DNA of 64,000 bases from Brachionus manjavacas (GCA_019054805.1 JAHQIY010000009.1:682001-746000); one strand, 5' to 3'. Counted from the first letter of the stretch, positions 48,832 to 59,791 are shown. The notes: generated by a model from the sequence alone, not told the origin. Numbers and translations: made by a program.

Positions 48832-51800
48832 TTATTTGGATTTTTTTTTTAGTTTGTTTTGTTTACTTTTCATTTGTTTTCTTAGCATGCGATTTTTTTG
48901 TAATTTAGCTTGTCCAGCTCGATCTTTTTTCAATCTTTTGTCTACAACTTTATAAGGACCCTTGACACCCTTACTTTTTGCCAGAGTTTTGCCTCTCAAA
49001 CCCTTTTTGGCAACAACATACTTAACATCAACTTTTTTCTTAGATATTAATCCAGCTCTTTTATAAATAGATTTAATTGTAGAGCTTCTTTCTTTATCAG
49101 TCATGTCCTGATTTTCTGATACAGCTTCGGCTTTCTTTCGTGCACTTTCTGTTTTTTTCCACATCTTAGAATTAAATTTAAAAAATTAATCTTTGCTTCA
49201 ATGAACTTTTTTACTCTTTTTTTCTTTCTGGCCTGAGCTTCGACCACTTTTTTGATCGGTCTTGCATTAATATCTTCATTTTTCTTTCTGTACTCAGAAA
49301 ATACCTTGCTCGGTATTGACACATCTTTTGTAAAATTTTTTTGTTCGTCTTCGACAAACCATTTGGGCAACTCTTGTTCATCTTCGAATCTTGAATAGCG
49401 ATTATAACTTTCGTCTATTAAGTCACGCTTGGTTTTTTTTGAGTTAACAATCATTTCACCCACAGACAATTCTTCAGGTGACAACTTTCCTTAATTTTTG
49501 AATTTTTAAAATTAAAATTGATAAGTGTCTTAATAGAGAAAAATACTTTTTTTTGCATCATTTAAATTTTCTTTATTCTCATCAGATTTCGGTAAGGTAG
49601 TTCCGGTTTCTTCGTCATTCGAATTCTCTTCCGATTCATCAGAGTCTGAATCGCTATCAAACTTGCTTTTAGGTTTTTTTTTCTTTTCTTCTGTTTCTTT
49701 CTCATCGTCCATTTCAATTTCATCAAGTAGTTCTTTATTATGCTCATCATTGCCATTTAAAAAATCAAAAGCATCCTTTAAATTAAAACAAAAATAAAAA
49801 AGTATTAAAAATTTTTTTAAAATGAAAATTATATAATTCTGTATTTTTTTCCAAACAAATATATGGAAATACCTCATCGAATATTAATATTCGATTTTTT
49901 AGACTTGATAAAAATTTAAAACTTTATTTTTTTCGGCTAATGAACAAGAGACGATACTGGGCCTGCTAAATGCATGTGACTTTTATAAAAAATTATAAAT
50001 ATTTTCGTGTCAATAATAAAAAATTGTTTTTATTCATTAATTTGGTACTAATTTGTTTTGAAAAGTAACTCGCTTTTTTTTTGTGAATAAAATAATTTTG
50101 GCATAATTCTAATAAATTTTGGATATCACAAATGAATTCGTCATTTTTTTATTGCATCTTTAAAAGAAAATTATTTATTAAATTAAAATTATAAAATTTT
50201 ACTGATATTTTAGGCATTTCTAAGATTTAATGTAATAGAATGAGAATAAAATTTAAAATCGATGATTAAAAATAAATTTTTTTTAAATTACATATAAAAT
50301 TTTGTCTTTTTTTAGGATAAATTTAATTTATTTTTCATCAGAATAAACTAATAGATAAAACTTTTACATAAAATAAATATTCTATCTTTTTAAAATTGAT
50401 ATTTTTAATAATCCTTTCAAAGGTTTAATTTAGATTATTCCTTTATTATTTATTTGTTTATTCTTATCGAGTTAATGTATTTTCAGATTTAAAAAAAAAC
50501 AAAAAACAAAATTAATTTTAGATGAAAGTTGAAATAGAAATTGATAAAGATATATTGATTATTTCTGCCTAAGAAATTTTTAATAGAAGGATAAAAGATC
50601 ATTTTATTTTTAATTTAATTTCTTTTTAATAATTTTTAATATTTTATGTGAAGATTTTTTCTCCAAGTGATTTACATGTAAAGGATACTGGGTGGTTAGC
50701 TCTTAAAATAGGAGCTAATGAAAATCTTTCTGATGTGTTTATTAAGAATACTTATAAATTTTTTTTACCTAAGAAAAATTTCTCGTAAAAATATTTGAGC
50801 ATTTTTTTTAAATTTTTTTAAAAAAAATACAGATAAGAGTAATGAAGGTAATTTTTTTAGAAATTTTTAAAATTACTTTACTAAACCAAGTATTGGTTTT
50901 GGTAGTTTTTTTATCGGTTTCATTAAGATCGGCTAGTAGAGGATTTTCTTCATCTTCTGAGTCAGAATATTCGTTTATATCCTCTGGATCTGAATCTTTT
51001 TCAAATTGTAGATCTTGCTCTTCGTTTTCATCATCGTCTCTATCGAATTCGTCCTCTGTCTTGGCATCAAATTTAGAAAATGTGACTTTTTGTTTAGTCT
51101 TTGGTTTTGGCTCATCGTTGTCGTCGTCTGAGATCTCCAAACCCGGTATGGAACTTTGAAGCTCCAACAGTTGCTATTTTAATCAAAAATTTTTTATTAA
51201 TTTTTATAAACAAATAAAAAGAAGAAAGAATTAGAAGAATACTTTTTTTGTTTTTATTTTATTCAAGCTGAATATTTCATTGTCGCCTTGAGCATCGTGA
51301 TCAACAATATCATTTGCAAAGGTCATTTTAAACTTCAATTTTTCTTTTAATTTTTGATTTTCTTTTTGATTTTTTTTCTTTTTTCTTTTAAAATATAATT
51401 AGAATGGAAAAAATGAACATGGAAATTACCTTTTGTCAATTTTTTTCTCTGCAATCAGAGCTTCTTCGATTTCATTTTTTAATTTTTCTTCCTCATCAGT
51501 GCTCTCTTCGTCTTCCTGTTGAGCTTCTTTACTTGGTTTTCCTACCATTGGCTTAATAGTCTCATTGTCTTTGTTCAAGTCTGTTTTAAGCTTGATTCTC
51601 CATTTTAGCAGATTTTTTAGATCGCTTTTTCCTAATAGCTTCAAATCAGCTAAACAATCTTTTATTTCATTAGTTGTAGCTGGATTATTGGCGATTCTTT
51701 CGTCATCAATTTCGATCTAAAAAATTAAATTTTCAATTGAATAAATAAAAAAATTAAAAAAATTTATTTTTTACCATATTTGATTTGGCTAATAAATCAA

Positions 51801-52753
51801 TAAAATTTTCACTAGCTAAAAACTCACTAGCTTTAAGCTTGTGATATAAAGTCAAATCGCCTTCAGGATAACCTCCTCTATTCCTAGAAAAAAATTGTTA
51901 CCACAAAATTTTTTTTTAATTTTTCTAATTTACCTCTGATTCAAATTATCTTTAAACAAATCAACAGCTCTTTTATTATCATTTTGATTTTCTACTTCAC
52001 TGAACACAAATTTTATGTCGAAAAATTTTGGATCAATTTTTTCTGGTGCCAGATAATTCTGGCAGACCACAAAAATCTCAGCTGATTCGTTTCTTGACGC
52101 TTGTGGCTTGGTCGAGTCTACTTTTTTGAAAAACTGCTGGAATACCCACATGACCGAGTAGTAGTCTTTGGAGCGAAATATTTTTGTCACAAAATTGCCT
52201 CCTTTTTTCAGGAACTCGGTGGCCAGTTTGAAAGATTGAAGTACCAGCATATCTTTTTGAAATTTAATAAATTCTTTTTCTTATTTTGCAAAATTACTTT
52301 GCTGATAGGCATCATGAAGCCAATTTTTGCCAACATTTGGAGCACCATCATGCAGAACAATATCCGCTTTGTTATCCACCAGGTCTTTTTTCAGTGTCTA
52401 GGAATTTAGACTATTTCAAAAAATGAAAAATAATTTTTTTCAACATAGCTTACAGATCTACACTTGTCAGTGGTAATGTCCTCAATATGGGTGATGACAT
52501 TTGCAATTGGTTTGATTGGAGACAAGTCAACGCCGATTATGAGAGAAGAAAGTGGCATGTGGGTCGCTGCTACTTGCAGCCATCCTCCAGGCGCAGCACA
52601 CAGATCAATGCAAACTCGTGATTTTTCCAAAAAATGGTAAGTTCTGTTCAATTGCAAGAGCTTGAATGCAGCTCGCGACCTGTAGCCGGCTTCTTTGGCC
52701 AATTGATAAAACTTGTCCTTGCGTGATTTGCCGGTTTTGACTTTTTTTCCCAT
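48832..52753 (-). CDS. FTSJ3: FTSJ3/Spb1-type pre-rRNA 2'-O-methyltransferase
   Basis: Nucleolar SAM-dependent enzyme of 60S subunit maturation. Ten exons by phase: 52753-52454, 52397-52298, 52252-51934, 51883-51775, 51716-51430, 51384-51243, 51173-50877, 49775-49547, 49489-49215, 49164-48832; 796 residues (human 847). FtsJ domain, residues 1-220: [11 protein letters not shown] (with the catalytic Lys region), [13 protein letters not shown] (SAM loop), [10 protein letters not shown] (human VLNDGAPNVG), KIFRSKDY and [14 protein letters not shown]. Then a Spb1-specific middle ([10 protein letters not shown]), acidic linkers, ENPLL..WFSK and the C-terminal Spb1 domain: [45 protein letters not shown]. 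Short introns are 45-69 nt; intron 7 is 1.1 kb. Stop 190 bp downstream of nothing else; PSMB1 lies 5' on the same strand. Confidence 0.94.
49776..50876 (-). other. FTSJ3 intron 7, AT-rich with a coding-like plus-strand patch
   Basis: Phase-0 intron between WFSK and DAFDFLNG. At about 50649-50790 the plus strand is open and reads [20 protein letters not shown] followed by [17 protein letters not shown], unlike chance AT frames and probably a fragment of an inserted gene or element. It is unrecognised. Confidence 0.45.
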
Positions 52754-52942
52754 TTCTAAACAAAAACAGTCTTTAAATCAGCCCAATTCGATGACACTTT
52801 CTTCAAACCCTTTTACAGGTTTAAGCAAACAAACTTGATAGAATTGAAATTTTTAAAAGTTTATTAAATAAAAGTAATCTTAAATAGAATTAGTTCGTCA
52901 CCGAAATTAAAAGAAAAAAAAAAGCTCTGATTTTATCAAGTC

Positions 52943-53644
52943 TTAGTCTCTTCTTAATTTAAAATGCTCTGTTACTACACCATCTTTGGTAATTACATTA
53001 ATGAAGACGGCATCGCCGGTGTAGATGTCGCGCTCGGTTGCCGAAGTGTAAATATCTTTGATCAAGGCAACCACATCTTCTTTGCTCATTTTAACAGTGT
53101 ATGAGCGGTTCAGCTCGAATGAACCTTGATTTTTTAGCCCAAGCTGCGAGTCTAGCAAAGGCTGGATCAATGCGGCAGAAGAGCCTCCAGCTCTGTACAC
53201 TTCTCTCTCGTAACTTCCCACTGGGTCGTAGCTGTAAACACATCCTTGGCCATCGTTTGTCAAACCGGCGATAATTGTGTTTACGTAGTATGGGAAAAAT
53301 CTTCGGTTATACAACATGGTCGATACTAGCTGGGCTACTGCTGGTGTACTTGCTTTCTTGTTGTTCTCATATTCGTACATTCTGAGTCTAATTTGAAGGG
53401 TCTTGTTGAATGTTATGCAGTCACCGTGAAAGCCGACAGAACCCATGACTGTTTTGGGCAATACTTGGTATAAATGCGGGTTGTCGCGGCTTAGAATTGA
53501 GTATCCCTCGCTGAGCCGCGTGTCTGATGCAATCACGGCAAAGTCTTCGCCAGCTACGCCGACAATTGTGCCACCGTTCATTTCATATGGGTTGAAGCGG
53601 TGTTCAGTCGGCTGCTGAGCGCTACTTGGTCTAATTTCGAACAT
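52943..53644 (-). CDS. PSMB1: 20S proteasome subunit beta type-1 (beta6)
   Basis: Non-catalytic beta6 subunit of the 20S core particle, part of both beta rings. Single-exon frame of 233 residues from ATG 53644 (human 241). Matches include RFNPYEMNGGTIVGVAGEDF, ASDTRLSEGYSI, GFHGDCITFNKTLQ, YNRRFFPYYVNTIIAGL, YSYDPVGSYERE, RAGGSSAALIQPLLDSQLG and ATERDIYTGDAVFI, the last near the C-terminus as in human. The N-terminal 20 residues form a short propeptide-like leader. AATAAA on the minus strand near 52862 follows the stop. The FTSJ3 start is 189 bp downstream. Confidence 0.96.
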   Translation of the reverse strand: MFEIRPSSAQQPTEHRFNPYEMNGGTIVGVAGEDFAVIASDTRLSEGYSILSRDNPHLYQVLPKTVMGSVGFHGDCITFNKTLQIRLRMYEYENNKKASTPAVAQLVSTMLYNRRFFPYYVNTIIAGLTNDGQGCVYSYDPVGSYEREVYRAGGSSAALIQPLLDSQLGLKNQGSFELNRSYTVKMSKEDVVALIKDIYTSATERDIYTGDAVFINVITKDGVVTEHFKLRRD

Positions 53645-54025
53645 TGTTTGGCTGGTTGAAAAATTTGGATGAATTTTAAATAAATTTTATTTTTTTGTTA
53701 ATAGTAGAGAAAAATAGACGAATGTATGTAAAATATTATTCAATTCAAATTAGCACTAGTCATTTAAAAGAGAAAATTTTTTAAATTTTATTTTTTGAGC
53801 ACATTTTAATTTGCATTTTTTTTCTTTCTCAAAAAGCATGCAAGTTTAGTTTTTGATGTTAGATGTAGTTAAATTTTTGCAATTTTTTTTGCAATTTTGT
53901 TATTTTTTGCACTTAATTTTTTGTATCTACTCAATTTATGTCTGACGAAAAAATAAAAATTAACTTTTTTTTGCGGTATTTAAATGCTGAAATTTAATCG
54001 AACTTCAAATGATCTTTTGAATAAT

Positions 54026-54760
54026 TTAAACTTTTAAAGAAAATACTTCAGAAAATCTGTCAAAATTATCTAATGTTTTCCTGATATTTTGTCTTGAGTA
54101 ATTTTTGCTATAAAGATGTTGCCCTAATCTTCCTTTAGCTTTTTTACTCGATTCACCTAAATAGAATACAGTACATTTTGAATATTTTATAATATTTAAA
54201 ACTTCAGTATGCTCAAAATTTGAGTTGGTTTGAGATGGAATACAAAAATCTCTAAATTTTAAATAATAAATTTTATTTGTAGAGAACAACTTGTACAATA
54301 TTTAATATTTAAATGTTTTAATTTTTAAAATTTAACTTTTTTAAAAATCAGAGAAAGTATTTCCCTAAAGGCTAAAATATTTGTATCATTATTTTCAATA
54401 AAGAATTTTTCTTTTAGAATAGAGTCACTTATTAAATAAATTATAATTAATTGGTGGTAAAGCTTCTATTTTTCTCGGTTGTAATAATCCCTGTGAATCA
54501 TTGATAATAGTATTACATTTATTTCTTAGTATTGGCTGTAATATAAAATTTAACAAAGCTTTGAAGTAGAGTGATCTTTGCAATTAATAATTAACTTAAT
54601 TCCAAACTTTGATTAACGAGCTTTAGGTAATAATCTAAAGCAATCTATCTTACTTTCACTAAGCTTCAAAGACAGCTAAATTTTTTTTGTGATTTTCAAG
54701 TGAAGAATTTATAATTATTTTAGAATATTCTAAAGAATTTGAATCTAATATCTTGTAAAA
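54026..54760 (-). mobile_element. Fossil of a GIY-YIG-bearing retroelement, possibly Penelope-like
   Basis: 54298-54026 encodes IIKYSKCTVFYLGESSKKAK and GRLGQHLYSKN, which resembles the C-terminal GIY-YIG endonuclease of Penelope-like elements (IxCxxCxxxYIGeTsxxlkxRlxxH). Coding-like scraps upstream on the same strand (54420-54720) may belong to the same element. It is broken in several places and looks old. Other GIY-YIG elements cannot be excluded. Confidence 0.45.
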
Positions 54761-55029
54761 TTTTTATCATTTAGATGTAAAATAGCAAAATTCAAATAGT
54801 CTTGATTACAAATCAATCAATTTACAAAATTCTTAACGCGTTATAGTATAGTTAAAGGTTTTTCTGAGATAAATCTTTTGAGAGATAAAATTTAATTTTT
54901 TTTAATGTTTTGTTTTAATTTATTATTAATATGATTTTTTGATTTTCCTAAAAAATCAATTTTAATTTTTAATGTTTCTTCTAATATTAGAATATTGGCT
55001 TTTTTTCTAAGGTAAATTTTTATTTTTTA

Positions 55030-55070
55030 AACACAAATGATATCGTTTGATAACCGATATCATTTGTGTT
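55030..55070. repeat. Perfect 16-bp hairpin with a 9-nt loop
   Basis: AACACAAATGATATCG and its exact reverse complement CGATATCATTTGTGTT are separated by nine bases. A similar structure with arms AAATGATATCA / TGATATCATTT and again a 9-nt loop lies at 60604-60634. Confidence 0.6.
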
Positions 55071-55287
55071 AATAATAAATATTATATTTTTAGACTTGCT
55101 GAGACTAAATTTGGGTAATAAAATTTTTTATCAGCCCAAGGATTTTGCAGAAACAGCTTGAAAATTAATTTATTTTTTTAAATTTTGAATTAAAATAAAT
55201 CATTAAAAATTAAAAATAATATTTCTTCAAATACGACATCTTTAATTTTTTTGTGTTTCAAAATTTAATTAAAAAGAGAGTTTAAAT

Positions 55288-55406
55288 GCCTAGGACCATA
55301 TCACGTTGAATACACCGGTTCTCGTCCGATCACCGAAGTTAAGCAACGTCGAGCCCGGTTAGTACTTGGATGGGTGACCGCCTGGGAATACCGGGTGTTC
55401 TAGGCT
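55288..55406 (+). rRNA. 5S ribosomal RNA
   Basis: About 119 nt, from GCCTAGGACCATATCACG to GTGTTCTAGGCT, followed by a T-run, the RNA polymerase III terminator. Contains the universal core ACACCGGTTCTCGTCCGATC, GAAGTTAAGCAACGTCGAG and GATGGGTGACCGCCTGGGAA with the internal A box/IE/C box. The terminal helix pairs (GCCTAGGAC with GTTCTAGGC), including compensated changes relative to common metazoan 5S, so it is probably functional. Confidence 0.96.
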
Positions 55407-55415
55407 TTTTTTTAT
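55407..55415 (+). terminator. Pol III T-run terminator of the plus-strand 5S gene
   Basis: A run of about eight T residues directly after the 5S 3' end, the usual RNA polymerase III stop. Confidence 0.8.
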
Positions 55416-55744
55416 AGTATTTTCTGAGTAGGTTTTTTTTTTCAAAATGATGACAAAAATCTTTTTAAATTAATACAGAATTCAATTCCAAAATCAGAAA
55501 GTTGTTTTTGTTATTCTGGACTTTTCTCAGTATTTCTCGGTAATTATAAAGCTTTAATTAATAAATAACAATATTCTAGTTTCATTGAATAAACATTATT
55601 AAATGGATCGTCATTTTATTTACACTTTAAAGAATTGATCAGACTTATGGTTTAAATCATATTCTTTAACCTTTATCTTCAAGACAAGATAATGTGAGCT
55701 TTCTAATTGTTAAAAAACCCATCCCGAAAATACTAGAAAAAAAA

Positions 55745-55863
55745 AGCCTAGAACACCCGGTATTCCCAGGCGGTCACCCATCCAAGTACTAACCGGGCTC
55801 GACGTTGCTTAACTTCGGTGATCGGACGAGAACCGGTGTATTCAACGTGATATGGTCCTAGGC
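55745..55863 (-). rRNA. 5S ribosomal RNA, inverted identical copy
   Basis: Reverse complement is identical to the 55288 copy over all 118 bases compared, again followed by a T-run (A-run on plus, 55737-55745). The two genes face each other and end 340 bp apart. The upstream flanks match for about 100 bp (ATTTAATTAAAAAGAGAGTT just upstream), so both have the same external promoter sequence. Confidence 0.96.
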
Positions 55864-55963
55864 ATTTAAACTCTCTTTTTAATTAAATTTTGAAACACAA
55901 AAAAATTAAAGATGTCGTATTTGAAGAAATATTATTTTTAATTTTTAATGATTTATTTTAATT

Positions 55964-56691
55964 TCATAAGTTAATTGATAAAATCTTTAACAAGATACTA
56001 GATAATATATACAAAGTTGTTTTCAAATTAATACCATATTATATTAATAAACTTAATACTTTATTAAAGAAGTATGTACATTTACATTTATTTAAATCTT
56101 CAACTACTTTAATGAAGAATGCATTGATGGATTTTGATCTTTTTAGATCTTAGGTCGCATTAAAGCAGAGAAGTAGTTTTTTAGTAAACAATAAAATGAA
56201 AAAAAATCTTTTATAAATTTCTTACAGGAAATCTCTATCAGCAAAACTTATGATTAATGCTTGAAAATGTTTAATCTCGAGTTGTTACTTTAAAAATTGA
56301 CTATGTTGGTTTACTCATTTAATTCAATCTAATCTATTAAAATGAAAATTGAGCTTCTGATCTTTTTTGATTTATTTGTCGGTTAAAATTATATGATCAA
56401 AGATCATTTATGCCAAATTGAGGTATAAACTTTTACTTTTAAAATAACTCAACATTTTTTGAAAATTAAAATAAAAAAAATTGTAAGACTTTGTAATCAG
56501 TATATATCATCTGATTGAATCAGATACAGTGCCGGAAATTGACTTGTCACATCGTATCATTAAATATTATCTAATATAAAATAATATTAGCTATGAGCTA
56601 ATTTTTGTAAAATAATTTATAATTAATTAAAAGTGTTTAATGGTAATTTTTTTTGAAGAGGAAGAAAATTAGTTATTCGTTATTCGTTAGG
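55964..56691. other. Intergenic, AT-rich
   Basis: No gene, RNA or clear repeat seen. Confidence 0.55.
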
Positions 56692-56831
56692 TCACCATTG
56701 CCTCGTGTCGATTCTACCGAGCCTAAGGACTTCATCCATAGAAGGTTTCTCCTTACGTCTGTACTTATCCAGTCTGTTCTTGAATTGGTTGACGGATAGG
56801 GATTGGGGTAGGGCATTCCATAGCATAGTCC
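56692..56831 (-). mobile_element. LINE fragment, 3' coding end, split by the hAT insertion
   Basis: Encodes RGTMLWNALPQSLSVNQFKN, RLDKYRRKEKP and LGRIDTRQW then stop, the C-terminal end of a CR1/jockey-like LINE polymerase (compare VVPHWNRLPENVV in the 47.6-kb copy). It is the direct continuation of 59791-59674 on the other side of the hAT element. Confidence 0.8.
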
Positions 56832-57366
56832 CTCTATAATAGTGTTGGGGGGCGGCCAACTTTGGCCGGCCGGTCTACGGCCGGACTTGAACGGCCAGTT
56901 GGCCGGCCACTATAAACGGCCTATTTTAGCCGTGAATTTAACGGCCGCAATTTTGACCGTCCGTGAATTGGCCGGCCGTCTGTGGACCGTTTTTAAAAAG
57001 GCCGACCTTTTCAGGGCCGGCCAACTGACAGACCGACCATGAAATGGCCGGCCAAATTTTAGAAGACCGTGTGGTGGCCGGCCGAGTATCGGCCAAATAA
57101 AAAACCGACCGTGAAGTGGCGGGCCAGCTGAAAGGCCGTTAAACGGCCGACCGTGTGCAGACCGGCCGGCCACAAAACGGTCCAAAAAAAAAATTTTACG
57201 TAGATGATTAAAAAAATTTAAAGACATTAAAATTTGCATTTATTATTTATCAAATATTCTGAATAAGCTAATTTTTAATTATTACCTCATTTTTTTCCGA
57301 TATTTTTCAGAAATCCTTAAATTATATATATTAATTTTGAATTCTGAATTTTAGTTATTTTTTTAA

Positions 57367-57767
57367 TAAACGTTTTAATATAATAAAAAATTAAAATAAA
57401 AATTTTCAAAAATACAAATAAGAATAAAATATATTTTTTTTAAAATCCTTATAGCACAGTTGTCTAGTACAATTATTCATTTTTGATCATCAGATGCATG
57501 GATCAAATCCTTATTCAGTTTAAAATTTCTTTCAAAATTACTATTGATTTTGATCAATAATAATTGGACTAAATTATAGAAAAAACTGAAAGGGCAAATT
57601 GATAAAATTTTTCCTATTTTTCTGACCTTTTTTATCATGTTTTTAACACTTTCTACAAATGTGCAAAATCTAATGCAACAAGGATTTGAACCTGGACTTT
57701 GTATTTTTGGTAAAAAAAAAACTACTGGCTTAGAGAAATGTTTTTATTTAAAAGTAAATTTATAAGT
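57367..57767. other. hAT interior with two degenerate tRNA-like stretches
   Basis: Plus 57449-57515 has an A-box-like TAGCACAGTTGT and B-box-like GGATCAAATCC. Minus 57735-57665 has GGTTCAAATCC with a weak A box upstream. Neither makes a good acceptor or T stem, so they are at best tRNA-derived SINE remnants. Confidence 0.3.
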
Positions 57768-59258
57768 TTAATTAAAATGTTTTATGTTTTCATATAAAAA
57801 CATTATGGCCTCAACTTTTTCAGGAGATATTTTATTTCGTCTATCCCATACTTGATAATTTGCTTTCGAAAATAATCTTTCTGATGGTGAACTTGTTGCT
57901 GGTGCAATAGCATAGTTGACGAAAAATTCGTGAAGAATTGGATTTTTATATTTGTTTAAATTCCAAAAATCTACTGCACTATCGAATTTAGCTTCAAATA
58001 CATAATTATTTATTTCCTTTTTTGCAGCTCTCCAATTTATCTCAACATTGTTTTCCTCATCAGATGAGTCGCTTAATTGAAATCTTTTCGAGTCAGTTAA
58101 AGAGTTTTGGTTTTCTGAACTTCGTTTGCTTGTATCATTTTTTATATCCCTAAAGTCCCTTACCTTTATCCGAATAAAATCTTCGACTTTTTTTACAAAT
58201 TTTTTTTTTTGATCTGATGCTGCTGCTGAGAATTTCTTGTACTTAGGATGCAAAAAAGATGCAATAAAAAAATAGTCGTTTTCAAAAATTTCGTATTTTT
58301 TTTGATAAAAATGAATATAATTATTGAACATTTCTTTTAAGTCTGCTTTTATTTCATTGTCTTCTGGATAGGGAGTTGTCAATTTAAATAATGATACAAA
58401 AATTGGAATAACTAGACAAAGAGTCATATCTTTTTCGTTTGACAGCTGACAAGTAATATCGAAAAAAGGTTTAAGTATATCCAAAGAAGCTTTTAGAACG
58501 TCGATTTCGGCACTTTTTAACTGAAGATGCTTGTATTTACGATCGTTTGAGAAAATTACATTTATAAATTCTGAATTTTCTACAATTCTTTCCACCATTA
58601 AATAAGTCGAGTTCCATCGAGTTGGCACCTGTTGAATGATTGAGTGAACTGGTTTTTGACTTTCATTTTGCATATTTGCCAATTTTTCTTTCATTGTTGT
58701 TGAATGATTGTAGTGCGTTGCAATTGAACAACATTTTTTTAAGAGCTAATTAAAAAAAATATTAGATTATTTATTTTTTTTAAATGAAAGAAAATTACAA
58801 TAATTGAATAAGTTTAAAGCATTTGAATTTGTTTCGAAAGAAGCATCCAATCTTGATTTCAAATTTTCTGTCTCTGTTAAAGGAACCTTTTCAGTTAAGT
58901 GAATTTGTTCGGATTGAGATAAAAATAGTGATTCAGAATCAGAGTTTGTATCAATTGTCAACCTACTATTTCTACTGATAAATTTTAATGTATTTGTGAC
59001 TATTAGATGCAAAATGTGGGCAATGCAAGGGATTCGATTTATGTTCAAAAGCTCAGACATTCTTATCATGCTATTCACATTATCAGTTGTAATTGCTTTG
59101 ATTTTATTAATAATATTATAATCGTTGAAAATTTATAATATTGTCTCTTTCATGTTTTGAGAAGAATGTTCACCAATTATGTAACTTGACAACAATATAT
59201 TACTTAACTTAAAATTCTCATCCAAAAAATGCGCAGTTACACCAATGTATGAAAATAA
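57768..59258 (-). CDS. hAT transposase, C-terminal portion (defective)
   Basis: Exons 59258-58799 and 58745-57768 with a 53-nt intron. Exon 1 begins right after TTTTAG at the edge of the right inverted repeat and has the RNase-H-fold segment SYIGVTAHFLDENFKL, KAITTDNVNSM and RIPCIAHILHLIV; one in-frame TAA follows KETIL. Exon 2 has VPTRWNSTYLMVERIV, a spacer with SFLHPKYKKF, and the C-terminal dimerisation domain FWNLNKYKNPILHEF, APATSSPSERLFSKA, LYENIKHFN. The N-terminal BED zinc finger and first catalytic Asp region are absent. Loss of a DNA-binding end plus the stop means it cannot act alone. Confidence 0.88.
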
Positions 59259-59673
59259 CTAAAATTCAGAATTCAAAATTAATATATATAATTTAAGGAT
59301 TTCTGAAAAATATCGGAAAAAAATGAGGTAATAATTAAAAATTAGCTTATTCAGAATATTTGATAAATAATAAATGCAAATTTTAATGTCTTTAAATTTT
59401 TTTAATCATCTACGTAAAATTTTTTTTTTGGACCGTTTTGTGGCCGGCCGGTCTGCACACGGTCGGCCGTTTAACGGCCTTTCAGCTGGCCGGCCACCAC
59501 ACGGTCTTCTAAAATTTGGCCGGCCATTTCACGGTCGGTCCGTCAGTTGGCCGCGGCTTGGCCGGCCATTCACGGTCATTGGCCGTTTTTTGGCCGCCTG
59601 CACCTCCGGCCACGGTCTCGGCCATTTTTTTTTCTGGCCGGCCACATGGCCTCTCGACCGGCCCCCAACACTA

Positions 59674-59791
59674 CTCTATAAGTGAAAAAGTGCTCTCTCG
59701 TTGACAGTGGTCGTACAAAGCTGTGGTGCTTGGAGTTTCTTCTTGTTCTTCGGTTGACTTTGGCAGAAGCAGCTATCTGCCACTTTAGCAT
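59674..59791 (-). mobile_element. LINE fragment, continuation on the far side of the hAT element
   Basis: Encodes VNRRTRRNSKHHSFVRPLST and REHFFTY, joining in frame across one copy of CTCTATAA to RGTMLWNALPQ at 56831. The hAT element therefore landed in a pre-existing LINE. Confidence 0.78.

Larger units (their letters stand above)
53645..55187. other. Intergenic with a decayed GIY-YIG element and a hairpin
   Basis: 53645-54025 is the PSMB1 upstream region, AT-rich. 54026-54760 holds broken element coding (listed separately). 55030-55070 is a hairpin. Nothing else recognised. Confidence 0.45.
55188..55963. repeat. Large inverted repeat carrying two 5S rRNA genes
   Basis: Arms 55188-55430 and 55722-55963 are inverted copies: about 100 bp of 5' flank and the 118-bp 5S gene look base-identical, and the 3' T-rich flank is slightly diverged. 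The spacer (about 290 bp) is unique AT-rich DNA. The arrangement suggests a recent inverted duplication or ongoing gene conversion. Confidence 0.9.
56840..59673. mobile_element. hAT DNA transposon, 2834 bp, with very long terminal inverted repeats
   Basis: Flanked by an exact 8-bp duplication CTCTATAA (56832-56839 and 59674-59681). Ends TAGTGTTGGGGGGCGGCC and, reversed, TAGTGTTGGGGGCCGGTC. Inverted repeats run about 525 bp on the left (56840-57366) and 420 bp on the right (59252-59673). Their outer parts are arrays of GGCCGGCC/ACGGTC units, far more GC-rich than the rest of the window. The left repeat even copies the transposase intron acceptor GAATTCTGAATTTTAG and the first coding bases. The interior holds only the C-terminal part of a transposase, so the N-terminal BED-finger half is lost and the copy is defective. 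Confidence 0.92.

Noticed and set aside
49101-49214. FTSJ3 exon 9 reading on past 49215 ([11 protein letters not shown]...)
   Set aside because: A GTAAAA donor at 49214 and acceptor at 49165 restore the family sequence ARKKKR-MWKKTE; the extension is a 50-nt intron.
49878-49925. Extra FTSJ3 exon (KNRILIFDE) before exon 8
   Set aside because: Has a GTATTT donor but no acceptor of the right phase; WFSK joins DAFDFLNG directly in phase.
56842-57239. Frames rich in Gly, Arg, Pro and His in the hAT ends (also 59374-59791)
   Set aside because: Translations of the GGCC-array terminal repeats; repetitive and not protein-like.
57449-57735. Two tRNA genes inside the hAT element
   Set aside because: B-box-like sequences exist, but stems are mostly unpaired; at best SINE or tRNA remnants.
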